Below, in pieces: positions 43,430 to 51,569 of a stretch of DNA of 64,000 nucleotides. The notes below the pieces were generated by a model. That model saw nothing but the letters and a program-made list of their open reading frames with translations, had not been told where the DNA came from and did not search any database. Both the position numbers and the translations under genes were made by a program. The DNA comes from Salinimicrobium sp050750585 (GTDB lineage Bacteria > Bacteroidota > Bacteroidia > Flavobacteriales > Flavobacteriaceae): positions 248,001 to 312,000 of the forward strand of contig NZ_JBOJLM010000001.1 of assembly GCF_050750585.1 (NCBI RefSeq), in the 5' to 3' direction. Position 1 is the first letter of the stretch. Each line of letters begins with the position of its first letter.

Positions 43430-44335
43430 ATGGCTTCTATTTCCAAAAAGCGGCTTCTGCTCAAGATTCTCAGCTTTATTTCGGTCATTAGGGGCTACAA
43501 TATCCTGGTGCTGGTCATTGCGCAGTACCTGACTGCAGTTTTTATCCTCGCACACGATTTGCCTATGCGGCGTGTGCTTTTTGATCCAAACCTGTTTTTT
43601 ATGGTGCTGGCTACTGCCTCTGTAGCGGCTGCAGGTTATATTATCAACAACTTTTACGACAGCGAAAAAGACCTGATCAACAGGCCGCAAAAAACTATGC
43701 TGGACCGGTTTGTGAGTCAGCGGACCAAGCTTTCGGTGTATTTTATTCTCAATATGGCCGGTGTTTTCTTTGCCAGCTATCTCTCTTTTAGAGCCGTATC
43801 CTTCTTTGCGATATACATTTTTGTGATCTGGTTTTATTCCCACCGTCTCAAGAAAATTCTTTTTCTCAATAACCTGGTTGCATCTGTAATAACGATTACC
43901 CCGTTTTTTGCTGTTTTTCTTTACTATAAAAATTTCGATACAGTTATACTCGTCCACGCAGCCTTCTTATACCTCATTATTTTGATGCGGGAAATGGTTA
44001 AGGATTTGGAGAATATGAAAGGGGATTTGGTGCAGGGGTACAGGACCATTCCCATTGTGTACGGGGAAAACTTCAGTAAGAGCTTAATCACCGGCCTAAC
44101 GTTGTTATCAATGATCCCGGTTTATTTTCTCATCTTTCGGTTTGAGATCGGCAAAATGTATTACTTTTTTTACGGAGCAGTGTTCGTGCTGTTAATCTTC
44201 CTGCTGGTGCTATACTTCAGTAAAGCCAAATGGCAGTATCTGTTACTCCACAATCTGCTGAAGTTCATTATTGTGGCCGGGGTTTTCAGCATCTTGCTGA
44301 TTAATGTAGATGCCTTGTTGAGCAGAGTATTTTAG
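43430..44335 (+). CDS. UbiA-family prenyltransferase (geranylgeranylglycerol-phosphate type)
   Basis: A 301-residue inner-membrane protein with eight or nine helices and the two aspartate motifs of UbiA enzymes: NNFYDSEKD (residues about 68-76) and DLENMKGD (about 192-199). Bacteroidetes homologues are usually named geranylgeranylglycerol-phosphate geranylgeranyltransferase, although the true acceptor is often unproven; menaquinone or haem A roles are less likely. It begins 8 bp after mevalonate kinase, so the operon both makes and uses isoprenoids. Confidence 0.85.
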   Translation: MASISKKRLLLKILSFISVIRGYNILVLVIAQYLTAVFILAHDLPMRRVLFDPNLFFMVLATASVAAAGYIINNFYDSEKDLINRPQKTMLDRFVSQRTKLSVYFILNMAGVFFASYLSFRAVSFFAIYIFVIWFYSHRLKKILFLNNLVASVITITPFFAVFLYYKNFDTVILVHAAFLYLIILMREMVKDLENMKGDLVQGYRTIPIVYGENFSKSLITGLTLLSMIPVYFLIFRFEIGKMYYFFYGAVFVLLIFLLVLYFSKAKWQYLLLHNLLKFIIVAGVFSILLINVDALLSRVF

Positions 44336-44664
44336 GATTGTATAAGGTATATTCAATAGTCGGGAGTTCGGAGTTAGGAGTTCGGAGAAGAAAGCTCAAA
44401 TTTCTTTTCGCTGATATTTGATTATTGTCTGTTGTCACCTCGAGAGGAGTCGAGAGGTTATTCCTAAGTTTCCCACAGATCACAGAGATTGTAAAATTTT
44501 CAATCCCCGATAACCATTTTCCAACTAACCACCTTGGAAGCTATTTTATCCTCTTCAAATTTTCAAATTCCCACATTTTCAAATCTTATATTGGAATTTC
44601 TCTTCCCATCATCTTCAAATTCTCAAATCCCCACATCTTCAAATTTTTTTTTCAATTTTGGTGC
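44336..44664. other. Gene-free A/T-rich stretch with low-complexity repeats
   Basis: Nothing coding is supported. It contains a gagttcggagttaggagttc direct repeat (44363-44382) and several imperfect copies of (t)cttcaaattctcaaat(c)cccacat (44550-44645). Confidence 0.55.
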
Positions 44665-44698
44665 TTGCAATTATATTGTTAACAAACCACTATCTTTG
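44665..44698 (+). promoter_or_regulatory. Promoter of the pseudouridine synthase gene
   Basis: TTG at 44665-44667, a 23-bp spacer, and an exact TATCTTTG at 44691-44698. The start near 44704 leaves about 11 bases before the ATG at 44715 and rules out the upstream ATG at 44658. Confidence 0.6.
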
Positions 44699-44714
44699 TA
44701 CAAAATTATTTTAT

Positions 44715-45623
44715 ATGAGTAGAAATGACAGGTCATCCGGAAGCAGGGGAGACCGCTCTTCCAATAAGACGAGTAGCGGAAGACAGGGCGGCGCTGGCCG
44801 TACCAAGTCCCATTCCCGCGGAAATGCTCCGGTAAGCCGAGATGAAAAGGATCCTAAGAACATGTCCCGCGGCAATGCACCCGTAAAGAAGAAACAGGGC
44901 GGGGCCGGAAAAAGTGAAGGGATGAGGTTGAATAAGTATATTGCCAATTCCGGTATCTGCTCCAGGAGAGATGCCGATATCTATATTGCTGCCGGAAACG
45001 TTACAGTAAATGGGAAGGTGGTGATAGAAATGGGACACAAAGTACAGATCTCTGATGAGGTGAAGTTTGACGGCCGCCGCGTTAACCCCGAAAAACCTGA
45101 GTACATCCTTTTAAACAAGCCTAAAGGTTTTTACGTAACCGGAAGTCTTGAGAAAAAGAACAGAACGGTGATGGATCTTGTAGCAAATGCTTCAAAATCA
45201 AAGCTTACTCCTGTTGGGAAACTGGATACCCAGGCCACAGGTTTGTTGCTGTTTACCAACGATGGTACCCTGGCAAAGAACCTTGCAAATCCAAAGAATG
45301 GGATAAGGCAAATATATCATCTTGAGCTGGATAAAGATTTGGCATATGATGATCTTCAGAAGATAAAAGAGGGTGTAAACCTGGAAGACGGTACTGCCAA
45401 AGTCACCGAAGTGAGTTATGTAGAGAACAAACCAAAGCGGGAGGTAGGCCTTGAAATTAAAAGTACTAAAGCTCACATTGTACAGCGTATATTTAAAAGC
45501 CTGGGGTACGAAATATTAAAACTTGACCGTGTAGTCTACGGCGGATTAACTAAAAAAGATCTTACCCGCGGCCACTGGAGAGTATTGAGTCAGCAGGAGG
45601 TGATCAACCTTTCTAATCTCTGA
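44715..45623 (+). CDS. RsuA/RluB-family pseudouridine synthase
   Basis: A 302-residue RNA-modifying enzyme. A basic, Gly/Arg/Ser-rich tail of about 70 residues (repeats of RGNAPV, GGAG) precedes an S4 RNA-binding domain (MRLNKYIANSGICSRRDAD). The catalytic Asp lies in GKLDTQATGLLLFTNDG, and KSTKAHIVQRIFKSLGYE follows. It isomerises uridine in 23S or 16S rRNA; the RluB group fits best. The ATG at 44715 is set by the promoter. A terminator follows. Confidence 0.9.
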   Translation: MSRNDRSSGSRGDRSSNKTSSGRQGGAGRTKSHSRGNAPVSRDEKDPKNMSRGNAPVKKKQGGAGKSEGMRLNKYIANSGICSRRDADIYIAAGNVTVNGKVVIEMGHKVQISDEVKFDGRRVNPEKPEYILLNKPKGFYVTGSLEKKNRTVMDLVANASKSKLTPVGKLDTQATGLLLFTNDGTLAKNLANPKNGIRQIYHLELDKDLAYDDLQKIKEGVNLEDGTAKVTEVSYVENKPKREVGLEIKSTKAHIVQRIFKSLGYEILKLDRVVYGGLTKKDLTRGHWRVLSQQEVINLSNL

Positions 45624-45652
45624 TTTCACTCAGTTTAAAGCTTATAAAGACC

Positions 45653-45708
45653 AGCCGGAAAGTTGTAAAAGGAGATTAAAAAAAATCCTGCAACTTTCCG
45701 GCTTTTTA
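45653..45708 (+). terminator. Terminator after the pseudouridine synthase gene
   Basis: Arms AGCCGGAAAGTTG / CAACTTTCCGGCT are followed by TTTTT. It lies 30 bp after the stop codon. Confidence 0.8.
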
Positions 45709-45884
45709 ATACATTTGCTTTAGCTAAGCTAAAATGATGAAAGAAACACCACTTGGATTATCCCATTGGTTTTTAATAAATTACCTTTCCGGCCACTGTA
45801 GCCTTAACAAACTTTTATCACGTTATTTTTTCAGCATTGGCTTATAATTTCTACTTTTTAACCTTAAACTTTATTACGTAAAAA

Positions 45885-47282
45885 TTGAATACGAAGTATA
45901 GCGATTTAATCGACCAGACTTATTATTTCCCCCAGGAAGAATTTAAGGTAGAAGGAAGTGAACTGCATTTTCATGGTATTGATCTCATGGAGCTCGTTAA
46001 AGAATACGGTGCACCCTTAAAATTCACTTATCTTCCCAAGATTTCGGAAAATATAAACAAAGCCAAAAACTGGTTTTTTGATGCTCTTAAAAAGCACGAT
46101 TACCCCGGCACTTACAACTATTGCTACTGCACCAAAAGTTCTCATTTTGAGCACGTGCTCAATGAGGCCTTAAAGAATGATATTCACATTGAAACTTCGG
46201 CAGCCGTAGATATCAATATTGTTGAAAATCTTAAAAAGAACGGGAAGATCACTAATGATACTTATGTGATTTGTAATGGTTTTAAGAGGAACGGTTATAT
46301 TACAAACATAGCCAATCTCATTAATGGCGGGCATAAGAACTGTGTTCCCATCATTGATAATTACGAGGAGATCGATCTGCTTTCTGAAGCTATTGACGGG
46401 AAATACAAAATTGGGATAAGGATTGCTTCGGAAGAAGAGCCAAAATTCGAGTTTTACACCTCCAGGCTTGGTATAGGCTATAAGAACATTGTGCCTTTTT
46501 TCAATAAGCAAATCAAAGATAATGAGCAGGTAGAGCTTAAAATGCTTCACTTTTTTATTAATACCGGGATTCGCGATACCGCTTATTACTGGAACGAATT
46601 GCTGAAGTGTTTACGGGTTTATATCAACCTTAAGCGAATTTGTCCTACTCTGGACAGCCTGAACATTGGCGGCGGTTTTCCGGTGAAAAACTCTCTTCAC
46701 TTTGAATATGACTATAAGTACATGGTGGAGGAGATCGTCAATCAGATCAAGATCGCCTGTGATGAAGCTGAAGTGGAGCCACCTCACATATTTACAGAGT
46801 TCGGTTCTTTTACCGTGGGTGAAAGTGGGGGTGCCATTTATGAGATCCTTTACCAAAAGCAGCAAAACGACAGGGAGAAATGGAATATGATCAATTCTTC
46901 CTTTATTACCACCCTGCCCGATACCTGGGCAATTAGCAAGAAGTTCGTTATGCTGGCTGTAAACCGGTGGAATGATGAATATGAGCGGGTATTACTAGGG
47001 GGTCTCACCTGTGATAGTGATGATTACTACAACTCAGAGCAAAACACCAACGCCATTTATCTCCCAAAGTATAAACGGGAAAAGCCATTGTATATCGGCT
47101 TTTTTAATACCGGTGCTTATCAGGACACGATTGGCGGTTTTGGCGGCTTGCAACACTGTTTGATTCCGCAGCCAAAACAGATCCTTATTAACAGAGACAA
47201 AGACGGAAATCTGGAGACCAGGTTATTTAGCGAGCAGCAGGAGCCCCAGGATTTTCTAAAAATTCTCGGATACGAGAAATAG
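45885..47282 (+). CDS. speA: Arginine decarboxylase, short fold-III form
   Basis: A 465-residue PLP enzyme of the alanine-racemase-like fold that converts arginine to agmatine. The PLP lysine is K84 in NYCYCTKSSHFEH. The phosphate-binding glycines are in SLNIGGGFPVKN, and the active-site Cys region is LLGGLTCDSDDYY. It is shorter than Escherichia coli SpeA (658) and lacks its extra domains, as usual in Bacteroidetes. The start is a TTG at 45885; no in-frame ATG lies near. It heads a three-gene polyamine operon. Confidence 0.88.
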   Translation: MNTKYSDLIDQTYYFPQEEFKVEGSELHFHGIDLMELVKEYGAPLKFTYLPKISENINKAKNWFFDALKKHDYPGTYNYCYCTKSSHFEHVLNEALKNDIHIETSAAVDINIVENLKKNGKITNDTYVICNGFKRNGYITNIANLINGGHKNCVPIIDNYEEIDLLSEAIDGKYKIGIRIASEEEPKFEFYTSRLGIGYKNIVPFFNKQIKDNEQVELKMLHFFINTGIRDTAYYWNELLKCLRVYINLKRICPTLDSLNIGGGFPVKNSLHFEYDYKYMVEEIVNQIKIACDEAEVEPPHIFTEFGSFTVGESGGAIYEILYQKQQNDREKWNMINSSFITTLPDTWAISKKFVMLAVNRWNDEYERVLLGGLTCDSDDYYNSEQNTNAIYLPKYKREKPLYIGFFNTGAYQDTIGGFGGLQHCLIPQPKQILINRDKDGNLETRLFSEQQEPQDFLKILGYEK

Positions 47283-47348
47283 TCAGGAATTTTTATATTT
47301 TTAACTATATATAATTGAAGCAATTAGAACACAACAATCGCTAATAAA

Positions 47349-48224
47349 ATGAGTAAAAAGAATTACGCCGGCATTCCGGACAAGTATGCACGCTTAGATG
47401 ACGCAAAAGTAGTTTTGATCCCGGTTCCCTATGATGGAACAAGTACCTGGGGTAAGGGTGCCGATAAAGGCCCTGATGCTTTTCTGGAAGCTTCCGAGAA
47501 TATGGAGCTCTTTGATATCGAGACCCGTACTGAAGTCTATAAAAAAGGTGTGTACCTTGCGCCGCCGGTGACCGAAGATTCATCTCCAGAGAAAATGGTA
47601 GAAGCGGTTCACAAGACCGTAAAGAATTACATTAAGCAGGAAAAATTCGTTACTATTTTTGGCGGCGAGCATTCAATTTCTATTGGAACCATTCGTGCTT
47701 TTAATGAGAGCTTTGAAGACCTTACCGTAGTGCAGATCGATGCACATGCCGATTTGCGTCCGGAGTACGAAGGCACTACGTGCAATCATGCCTGTGCTGT
47801 ACATGAGGCCAGTAAAAAGACTAACCTTATTCAGGTTGGTATCAGGTCTATGGATATTTCTGAAATGGATCACATGGATGAAAATCAGGTGTACTGGGCA
47901 CACGATCTTTATGAGGACTGGATGGATGATGCGATTGGGCAAATGACGCCAAACGTTTTCATTACTATTGATCTTGATGCTTTTGATCCTTCTATATTGC
48001 CTTCAACAGGAACTCCTGAGCCGGGTGGAATGTTTTGGTATGAAACTCTCGAGTTCTTAAAGCTGATGTTCAAAAAGAAGAATGTGGTAGGATTCGACAT
48101 TGTAGAGCTTAACCCGAATAAAAATGAAAGATCATCTGACTTTCTTGCGGCTAAACTTTACTATAAAATGTTGAGCTACAAATTCAAATATTTAAATCAT
48201 AACGAAGACGAAGACGATGAGTAA
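47349..48224 (+). CDS. speB: Agmatinase/arginase-family ureohydrolase
   Basis: A 291-residue manganese enzyme that splits agmatine into putrescine and urea. Metal ligands are visible in FGGEHSISIG, VVQIDAHADLRPEYEG and FITIDLDAFDPSILPSTGTPEPGG. Agmatinase is preferred to arginase because arginine decarboxylase lies 66 bp upstream. The acidic tail (NEDEDDE) overlaps the next gene by 8 bp, which suggests coupled translation. Confidence 0.9.
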   Translation: MSKKNYAGIPDKYARLDDAKVVLIPVPYDGTSTWGKGADKGPDAFLEASENMELFDIETRTEVYKKGVYLAPPVTEDSSPEKMVEAVHKTVKNYIKQEKFVTIFGGEHSISIGTIRAFNESFEDLTVVQIDAHADLRPEYEGTTCNHACAVHEASKKTNLIQVGIRSMDISEMDHMDENQVYWAHDLYEDWMDDAIGQMTPNVFITIDLDAFDPSILPSTGTPEPGGMFWYETLEFLKLMFKKKNVVGFDIVELNPNKNERSSDFLAAKLYYKMLSYKFKYLNHNEDEDDE

Positions 48225-49188
48225 AGGACCGGTTACGGAATTTATAGAAAAACATTTTAAACATTTTAACTCAGCGGCTCTTGTAGATGCCGCAAAAGGA
48301 TATCAGGATCAACTTGACAAAGGGAACAAAATGCTTGTTACCCTGGCTGGTGCGATGAGTACTGCCGAGATTGGAAAAAGTTTTGCTGAAATGATCCGTC
48401 AGGACAAGGTGCAGTTTATTTCCTGTACAGGTGCAAACCTGGAGGAGGATGTGATGAATCTTGTGGCGCATACACATTACGAGCGCGTGCCTCATTATCG
48501 TGATCTTACTGCCCAGGATGAATGGGACCTGTTGGAGCGTGGGTTAAACCGGGTTACCGATACCTGTATTCCTGAAGAGGAAGCTTTCCGAAGAATTCAG
48601 AAGCATATAGTGAAGATATGGAAAGATGCTGAAGCTGCAGGAGAAAGATATTTTCCGCATGAATATATGTATAAGCTGTTGCTTAGCGGAGTAATGGAGG
48701 AGTACTATGAGATCGACCTGAAGGATTCATGGATGTATGCCGCAGCCGAAAAGAACCTGCCAATGGTAGTTCCGGGCTGGGAAGACAGTACCATGGGAAA
48801 TATTTTCGCTTCTTACGTAATGAAAGGCGAATTGAAAGCAAGTACAATGAAATCCGGAATCGAGTACATGGGCTTTATAGCCGACTGGTACACTAAGAAC
48901 ACCGACAAAGGAGTTGGTTTCTTCCAGATTGGAGGAGGAATAGCCGGGGATTTCCCGATATGTGTTGTGCCAATGCTGTATCAGGATATGGAAATGCATG
49001 ACATTCCTTTCTGGAGTTATTTCTGCCAAATCTCCGATTCTACAACCAGCTACGGAAGTTATTCCGGTGCTGTACCAAATGAAAAGATCACATGGGGAAA
49101 ACTCGATAAAGACACACCTAAGTTCATTATTGAGAGTGATGCTACCATCGTGGCACCGCTTGTGTTTGCTTACTTACTTGGTTGGTAG
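48217..49188 (+). CDS. Deoxyhypusine synthase-family protein, probable homospermidine synthase
   Basis: A 323-residue NAD-dependent aminobutyl transferase of the deoxyhypusine synthase fold. The active-site lysine is in NEKITWGKL, preceded by SSYSGAVP-like SYSGAVP, and NAD contacts are in LAGAMSTAEIG and SCTGANLEEDVMN. Bacteria have no eIF5A substrate; characterised bacterial homologues make homospermidine from putrescine. The operon with speA and speB supports that. Its ATG overlaps speB by 8 bp. Confidence 0.85.
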   Translation: MSKGPVTEFIEKHFKHFNSAALVDAAKGYQDQLDKGNKMLVTLAGAMSTAEIGKSFAEMIRQDKVQFISCTGANLEEDVMNLVAHTHYERVPHYRDLTAQDEWDLLERGLNRVTDTCIPEEEAFRRIQKHIVKIWKDAEAAGERYFPHEYMYKLLLSGVMEEYYEIDLKDSWMYAAAEKNLPMVVPGWEDSTMGNIFASYVMKGELKASTMKSGIEYMGFIADWYTKNTDKGVGFFQIGGGIAGDFPICVVPMLYQDMEMHDIPFWSYFCQISDSTTSYGSYSGAVPNEKITWGKLDKDTPKFIIESDATIVAPLVFAYLLGW

Positions 49189-49209
49189 GCAAAAGATCAA
49201 TAAAAAATT

Positions 49210-49247
49210 AAAAACTCCGGAATCAGCAATGTTTCCGGAGTTTTTTT
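49210..49247 (+). terminator. Terminator of the polyamine operon
   Basis: Arms AAAACTCCGGAA / TTTCCGGAGTTTT with a 9-base loop, followed by further Ts, 21 bp after the last stop. Confidence 0.8.
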
Positions 49248-49493
49248 GCCCCCTAAATCCCTCAAAGGGGGACTTTTCTTCTGAATCTTCTTCGCTGATT
49301 TTTTTCGTGAGCTTCTTTAAACTCTTAATTTTCTTTGTGTGAAATTTTATCTGCATCAATCTGCGAGATCAGCGGGAAATTTAAAATGTAAAAAGCTTGA
49401 TCACTTACTACCGATCACTGAACACTATAATCAGCGTTCTCTGCGGAAAAATCTTTGCGCCCTTTGCGTGAAATTATCACGTCTTCATCTGTT
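49248..49493. repeat. Intergenic repeats between convergent genes
   Basis: No gene. It holds a cccctaaatccctcaaaggggga hairpin (49250-49272), related to the element at hemW, and the first of two copies of a (t)caatct(g/a)cg(a/g)gatcagcgggaaattt repeat (49354-49382; the second, 49494-49520, runs into the next gene). Between them is a run related to ctctgcggaaaaatctttgc. Confidence 0.6.
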
Positions 49494-50840
49494 TCAATCT
49501 ACGGAATCAGCGGGAAATTTTACCTTATTATGCCCGAAAATTTCATAAAACATTACTCCCATAACCACGACATATTCCGCTGCAATAAGCCACAGATTCT
49601 CCTCATAATTGGTTTGCGAATAAGCAAAATAACTCAGTACCACCATCAGGCTCCATACCTGCACAAATTTGTATCGGGTAAAAACAGAGAGTAGCAACGG
49701 AGTGGCCAGGTACCATGGATGAACAGTGGTGGACAGTGACAAATAAATGAACATTCCAAACATCATACTGGTGAGTAAACCTCGCATTTTGTGATTCCGT
49801 TCTAAAATGGCCATAATGAGGATCGAAACAAACACCACGCCCGCAAGTACAGGTCCGGCGTAGCCAATAATATTATATCCTTCAACCTCGTAACCTATCC
49901 ACCTGATGAGGTAATAAATACCCGCATTAAACTCAAACTTCTGAAACCAGAGATTTATGCTGCTGAAGAAATTCTCTGCAAATACACCCGAAAGAAACGG
50001 CAGGAAGAAGAGAAGTAAGATTATACCTGTGGCTGCATAATAACCTAAAGCTTTTTTCCACCCAAGCTTCCTGATAAGTAGAGGCAGAAAAATAAGCGGA
50101 ATTAATTTTACCGCAATGGAGCAGGAAAAAAAGAGAGCGCTAAAAAGCCATTTTTGACACTGTAGTAAATAGAGTGCCGCCAGCAGAAAAAATAGCATGA
50201 CACCTTCAAAATGCAGGTTTCCTGTAAGTTCAATGATGACGAGCGGATTTAGCAGATAGAGAAAAATATTGCTTTCGGGAAGCTTGAGGTTTCTCAGCAA
50301 TTTTCTTCCGAAGTAAAAGATCCCGATATCGGCAGCGATGATGAAGATCCGAAGCCAGATAATTGAGCCCAGGATGCTATTTCCGCCAAGAAGTGCAGCC
50401 AGTGCAAAGAAAAACTGGTTGAGCGGCGGATAATTAGTCGGATTCCCGGCGCTAAGGCTACCCATGCCTTCATAAAGTTCCTGCGCTTCAGAAAATGGTA
50501 AATCTCCTGAAGAAAAATATTCAGCAGGAGTCATTAAATAAGGATTTATTCCTTCCAGCAATAACCTGCCGTCCCAGATAAATCTAAAGAAATCCTGAGA
50601 TAGATTGGGAGCAGCAATCAGGAACAGCAGGCGAAAAATAATTGCGGCAGTTAAAAGGATCTTCCATTTATACCGCTGCATCTGGAAGAATTTCCAGCTC
50701 AAAAAGAAAAGTCCGCCCCAGAGGGTCAAAAGTTTAAAAAAGTCGGTTCTTTCCAGGTCGTAGGCGAAGGCTAGGTAAAAGGCACAGCAACTGAGGAAAA
50801 TGAGGAGCGGGATTTTGTGGAGGTTTATAAAATTCTTCAT
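49494..50840 (-). CDS. Polytopic glycosyltransferase (GT87/mannosyltransferase-like)
   Basis: A 448-residue inner-membrane protein with about ten to twelve helices and a periplasmic loop near the N-terminus (LSQDFFRFIWDGRLLLEGINPY) carrying the D-x-F-R-F-x-W-D-G-R motif of polyprenol-phosphate-sugar-dependent transferases. STTVHPWYLATPLLL is a second conserved block. It would transfer a sugar from a lipid carrier on the outer face. The last eight residues (KFPADSVD) are encoded by an intergenic repeat, so the original C-terminus may have been shorter. The two GT2 genes 0.7-2.9 kb upstream could supply the lipid-linked donor. Confidence 0.8.
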   Translation of the reverse strand: MKNFINLHKIPLLIFLSCCAFYLAFAYDLERTDFFKLLTLWGGLFFLSWKFFQMQRYKWKILLTAAIIFRLLFLIAAPNLSQDFFRFIWDGRLLLEGINPYLMTPAEYFSSGDLPFSEAQELYEGMGSLSAGNPTNYPPLNQFFFALAALLGGNSILGSIIWLRIFIIAADIGIFYFGRKLLRNLKLPESNIFLYLLNPLVIIELTGNLHFEGVMLFFLLAALYLLQCQKWLFSALFFSCSIAVKLIPLIFLPLLIRKLGWKKALGYYAATGIILLLFFLPFLSGVFAENFFSSINLWFQKFEFNAGIYYLIRWIGYEVEGYNIIGYAGPVLAGVVFVSILIMAILERNHKMRGLLTSMMFGMFIYLSLSTTVHPWYLATPLLLSVFTRYKFVQVWSLMVVLSYFAYSQTNYEENLWLIAAEYVVVMGVMFYEIFGHNKVKFPADSVD

Positions 50841-50848
50841 TCCTTACC

Positions 50849-50881
50849 AGACCTAACAGGTTTTGAAAACCTGTTAGGTCT
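50849..50881. repeat. Copy of the 33-bp palindrome, TAACAGG subtype
   Basis: AGACCTAACAGGTTTT, one central G, and the exact reverse complement. It lies between the GT87-like gene and mazF. Confidence 0.85.
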
Positions 50882-50913
50882 CCCAAGTGTAATATTTAAG
50901 GGTACTCGAAACA

Positions 50914-51237
50914 TTAATCCACAAATGTCTCTTTAAGTACCTCTTTGCATTTCTGTATTTCAGATTTGCTCAGAGAATCAAGCACTCTAATAATTCTTTG
51001 TCTGTCAACCGTCCTGATCTGGTCTATTGCTATCATCCCTTTTTTATTATCCACTCTAACTGGTACTCTTGTTGGATATTTCTTAATGTTAGTGGTCATC
51101 GGTGCTATGACAATAGTTCGTAAATATTTATTCATTTCATTGGGTGAAAGAATAACACAAGGCCTGGTTTTTTTGATTTCACTTCCAAGTGTTGGATCGA
51201 GGTTTACCAGAATAACGGAATATTGGTTTAGCTCCAT
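50914..51237 (-). CDS. mazF: MazF/PemK-family endoribonuclease toxin
   Basis: A 107-residue toxin with the MazF pattern: YSVILVNLDPTLGSEIKKTRPCVILS, then the strand IVIAPMTTN and IDQIRTVDRQRI. MazF cuts single-stranded mRNA at short motifs. The start ATG at 51235-51237 overlaps the end of the MazE-like antitoxin by 10 bp. No palindrome or IS interrupts it, so the pair appears intact. Confidence 0.88.
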   Translation of the reverse strand: MELNQYSVILVNLDPTLGSEIKKTRPCVILSPNEMNKYLRTIVIAPMTTNIKKYPTRVPVRVDNKKGMIAIDQIRTVDRQRIIRVLDSLSKSEIQKCKEVLKETFVD

Positions 51238-51473
51238 TCTTCGAAATTTTCATCATCAAATACATCATCGATAAGCAATTCATCGTCCTGTTGATTTGCC
51301 ATTTCTCTAAATTTCTCTTCCCAATCTTTCCTCGGAGACTCCATAGGGCGCAGGATGATCTGTCCTTCTTCAAGAATCAATTCTACTTTTTCTTTGATCT
51401 GATATTTATCCAAAATAGTCTTACTTAATCTAAGACCTTTGGAATTCCCGATTTTAATAATTGGAGTTTCCAT
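51228..51473 (-). CDS. mazE: MazE/AbrB-type antitoxin
   Basis: A protein of 81 residues from the ATG at 51471-51473: a swapped-hairpin DNA-binding half (TPIIKIGNSKGLRLSKTIL, VELILEEGQIILRP) and an acidic tail (DDELLIDDVFDDENFEEWS) that would block MazF. A start seven codons earlier is possible but adds residues unlike the family. It precedes and overlaps mazF. Confidence 0.87.
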   Translation of the reverse strand: METPIIKIGNSKGLRLSKTILDKYQIKEKVELILEEGQIILRPMESPRKDWEEKFREMANQQDDELLIDDVFDDENFEEWS

Positions 51474-51537
51474 AAAACAAATTTGTAAGTACAAAGTTAT
51501 TACTTTTTACTGAAATTATAATTATGTGTCCTCACTA

Positions 51538-51569
51538 AACCTCACAGGTTTTGAAAACCTGTGAGGTCT
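51538..51569. repeat. Copy of the 33-bp palindrome, TCACAGG subtype
   Basis: ACCTCACAGGTTTT, a central G, and the reverse complement, with one mismatch at the outer end. It ends 2 bp from the stop of the GT2 gene. Confidence 0.8.

Noticed and set aside
49369..49520. Repeated catcaatctgcg/tttcaatctacg units considered as attachment sites
   Set aside because: No integrase or tRNA is nearby and the units are part of a common intergenic repeat family.
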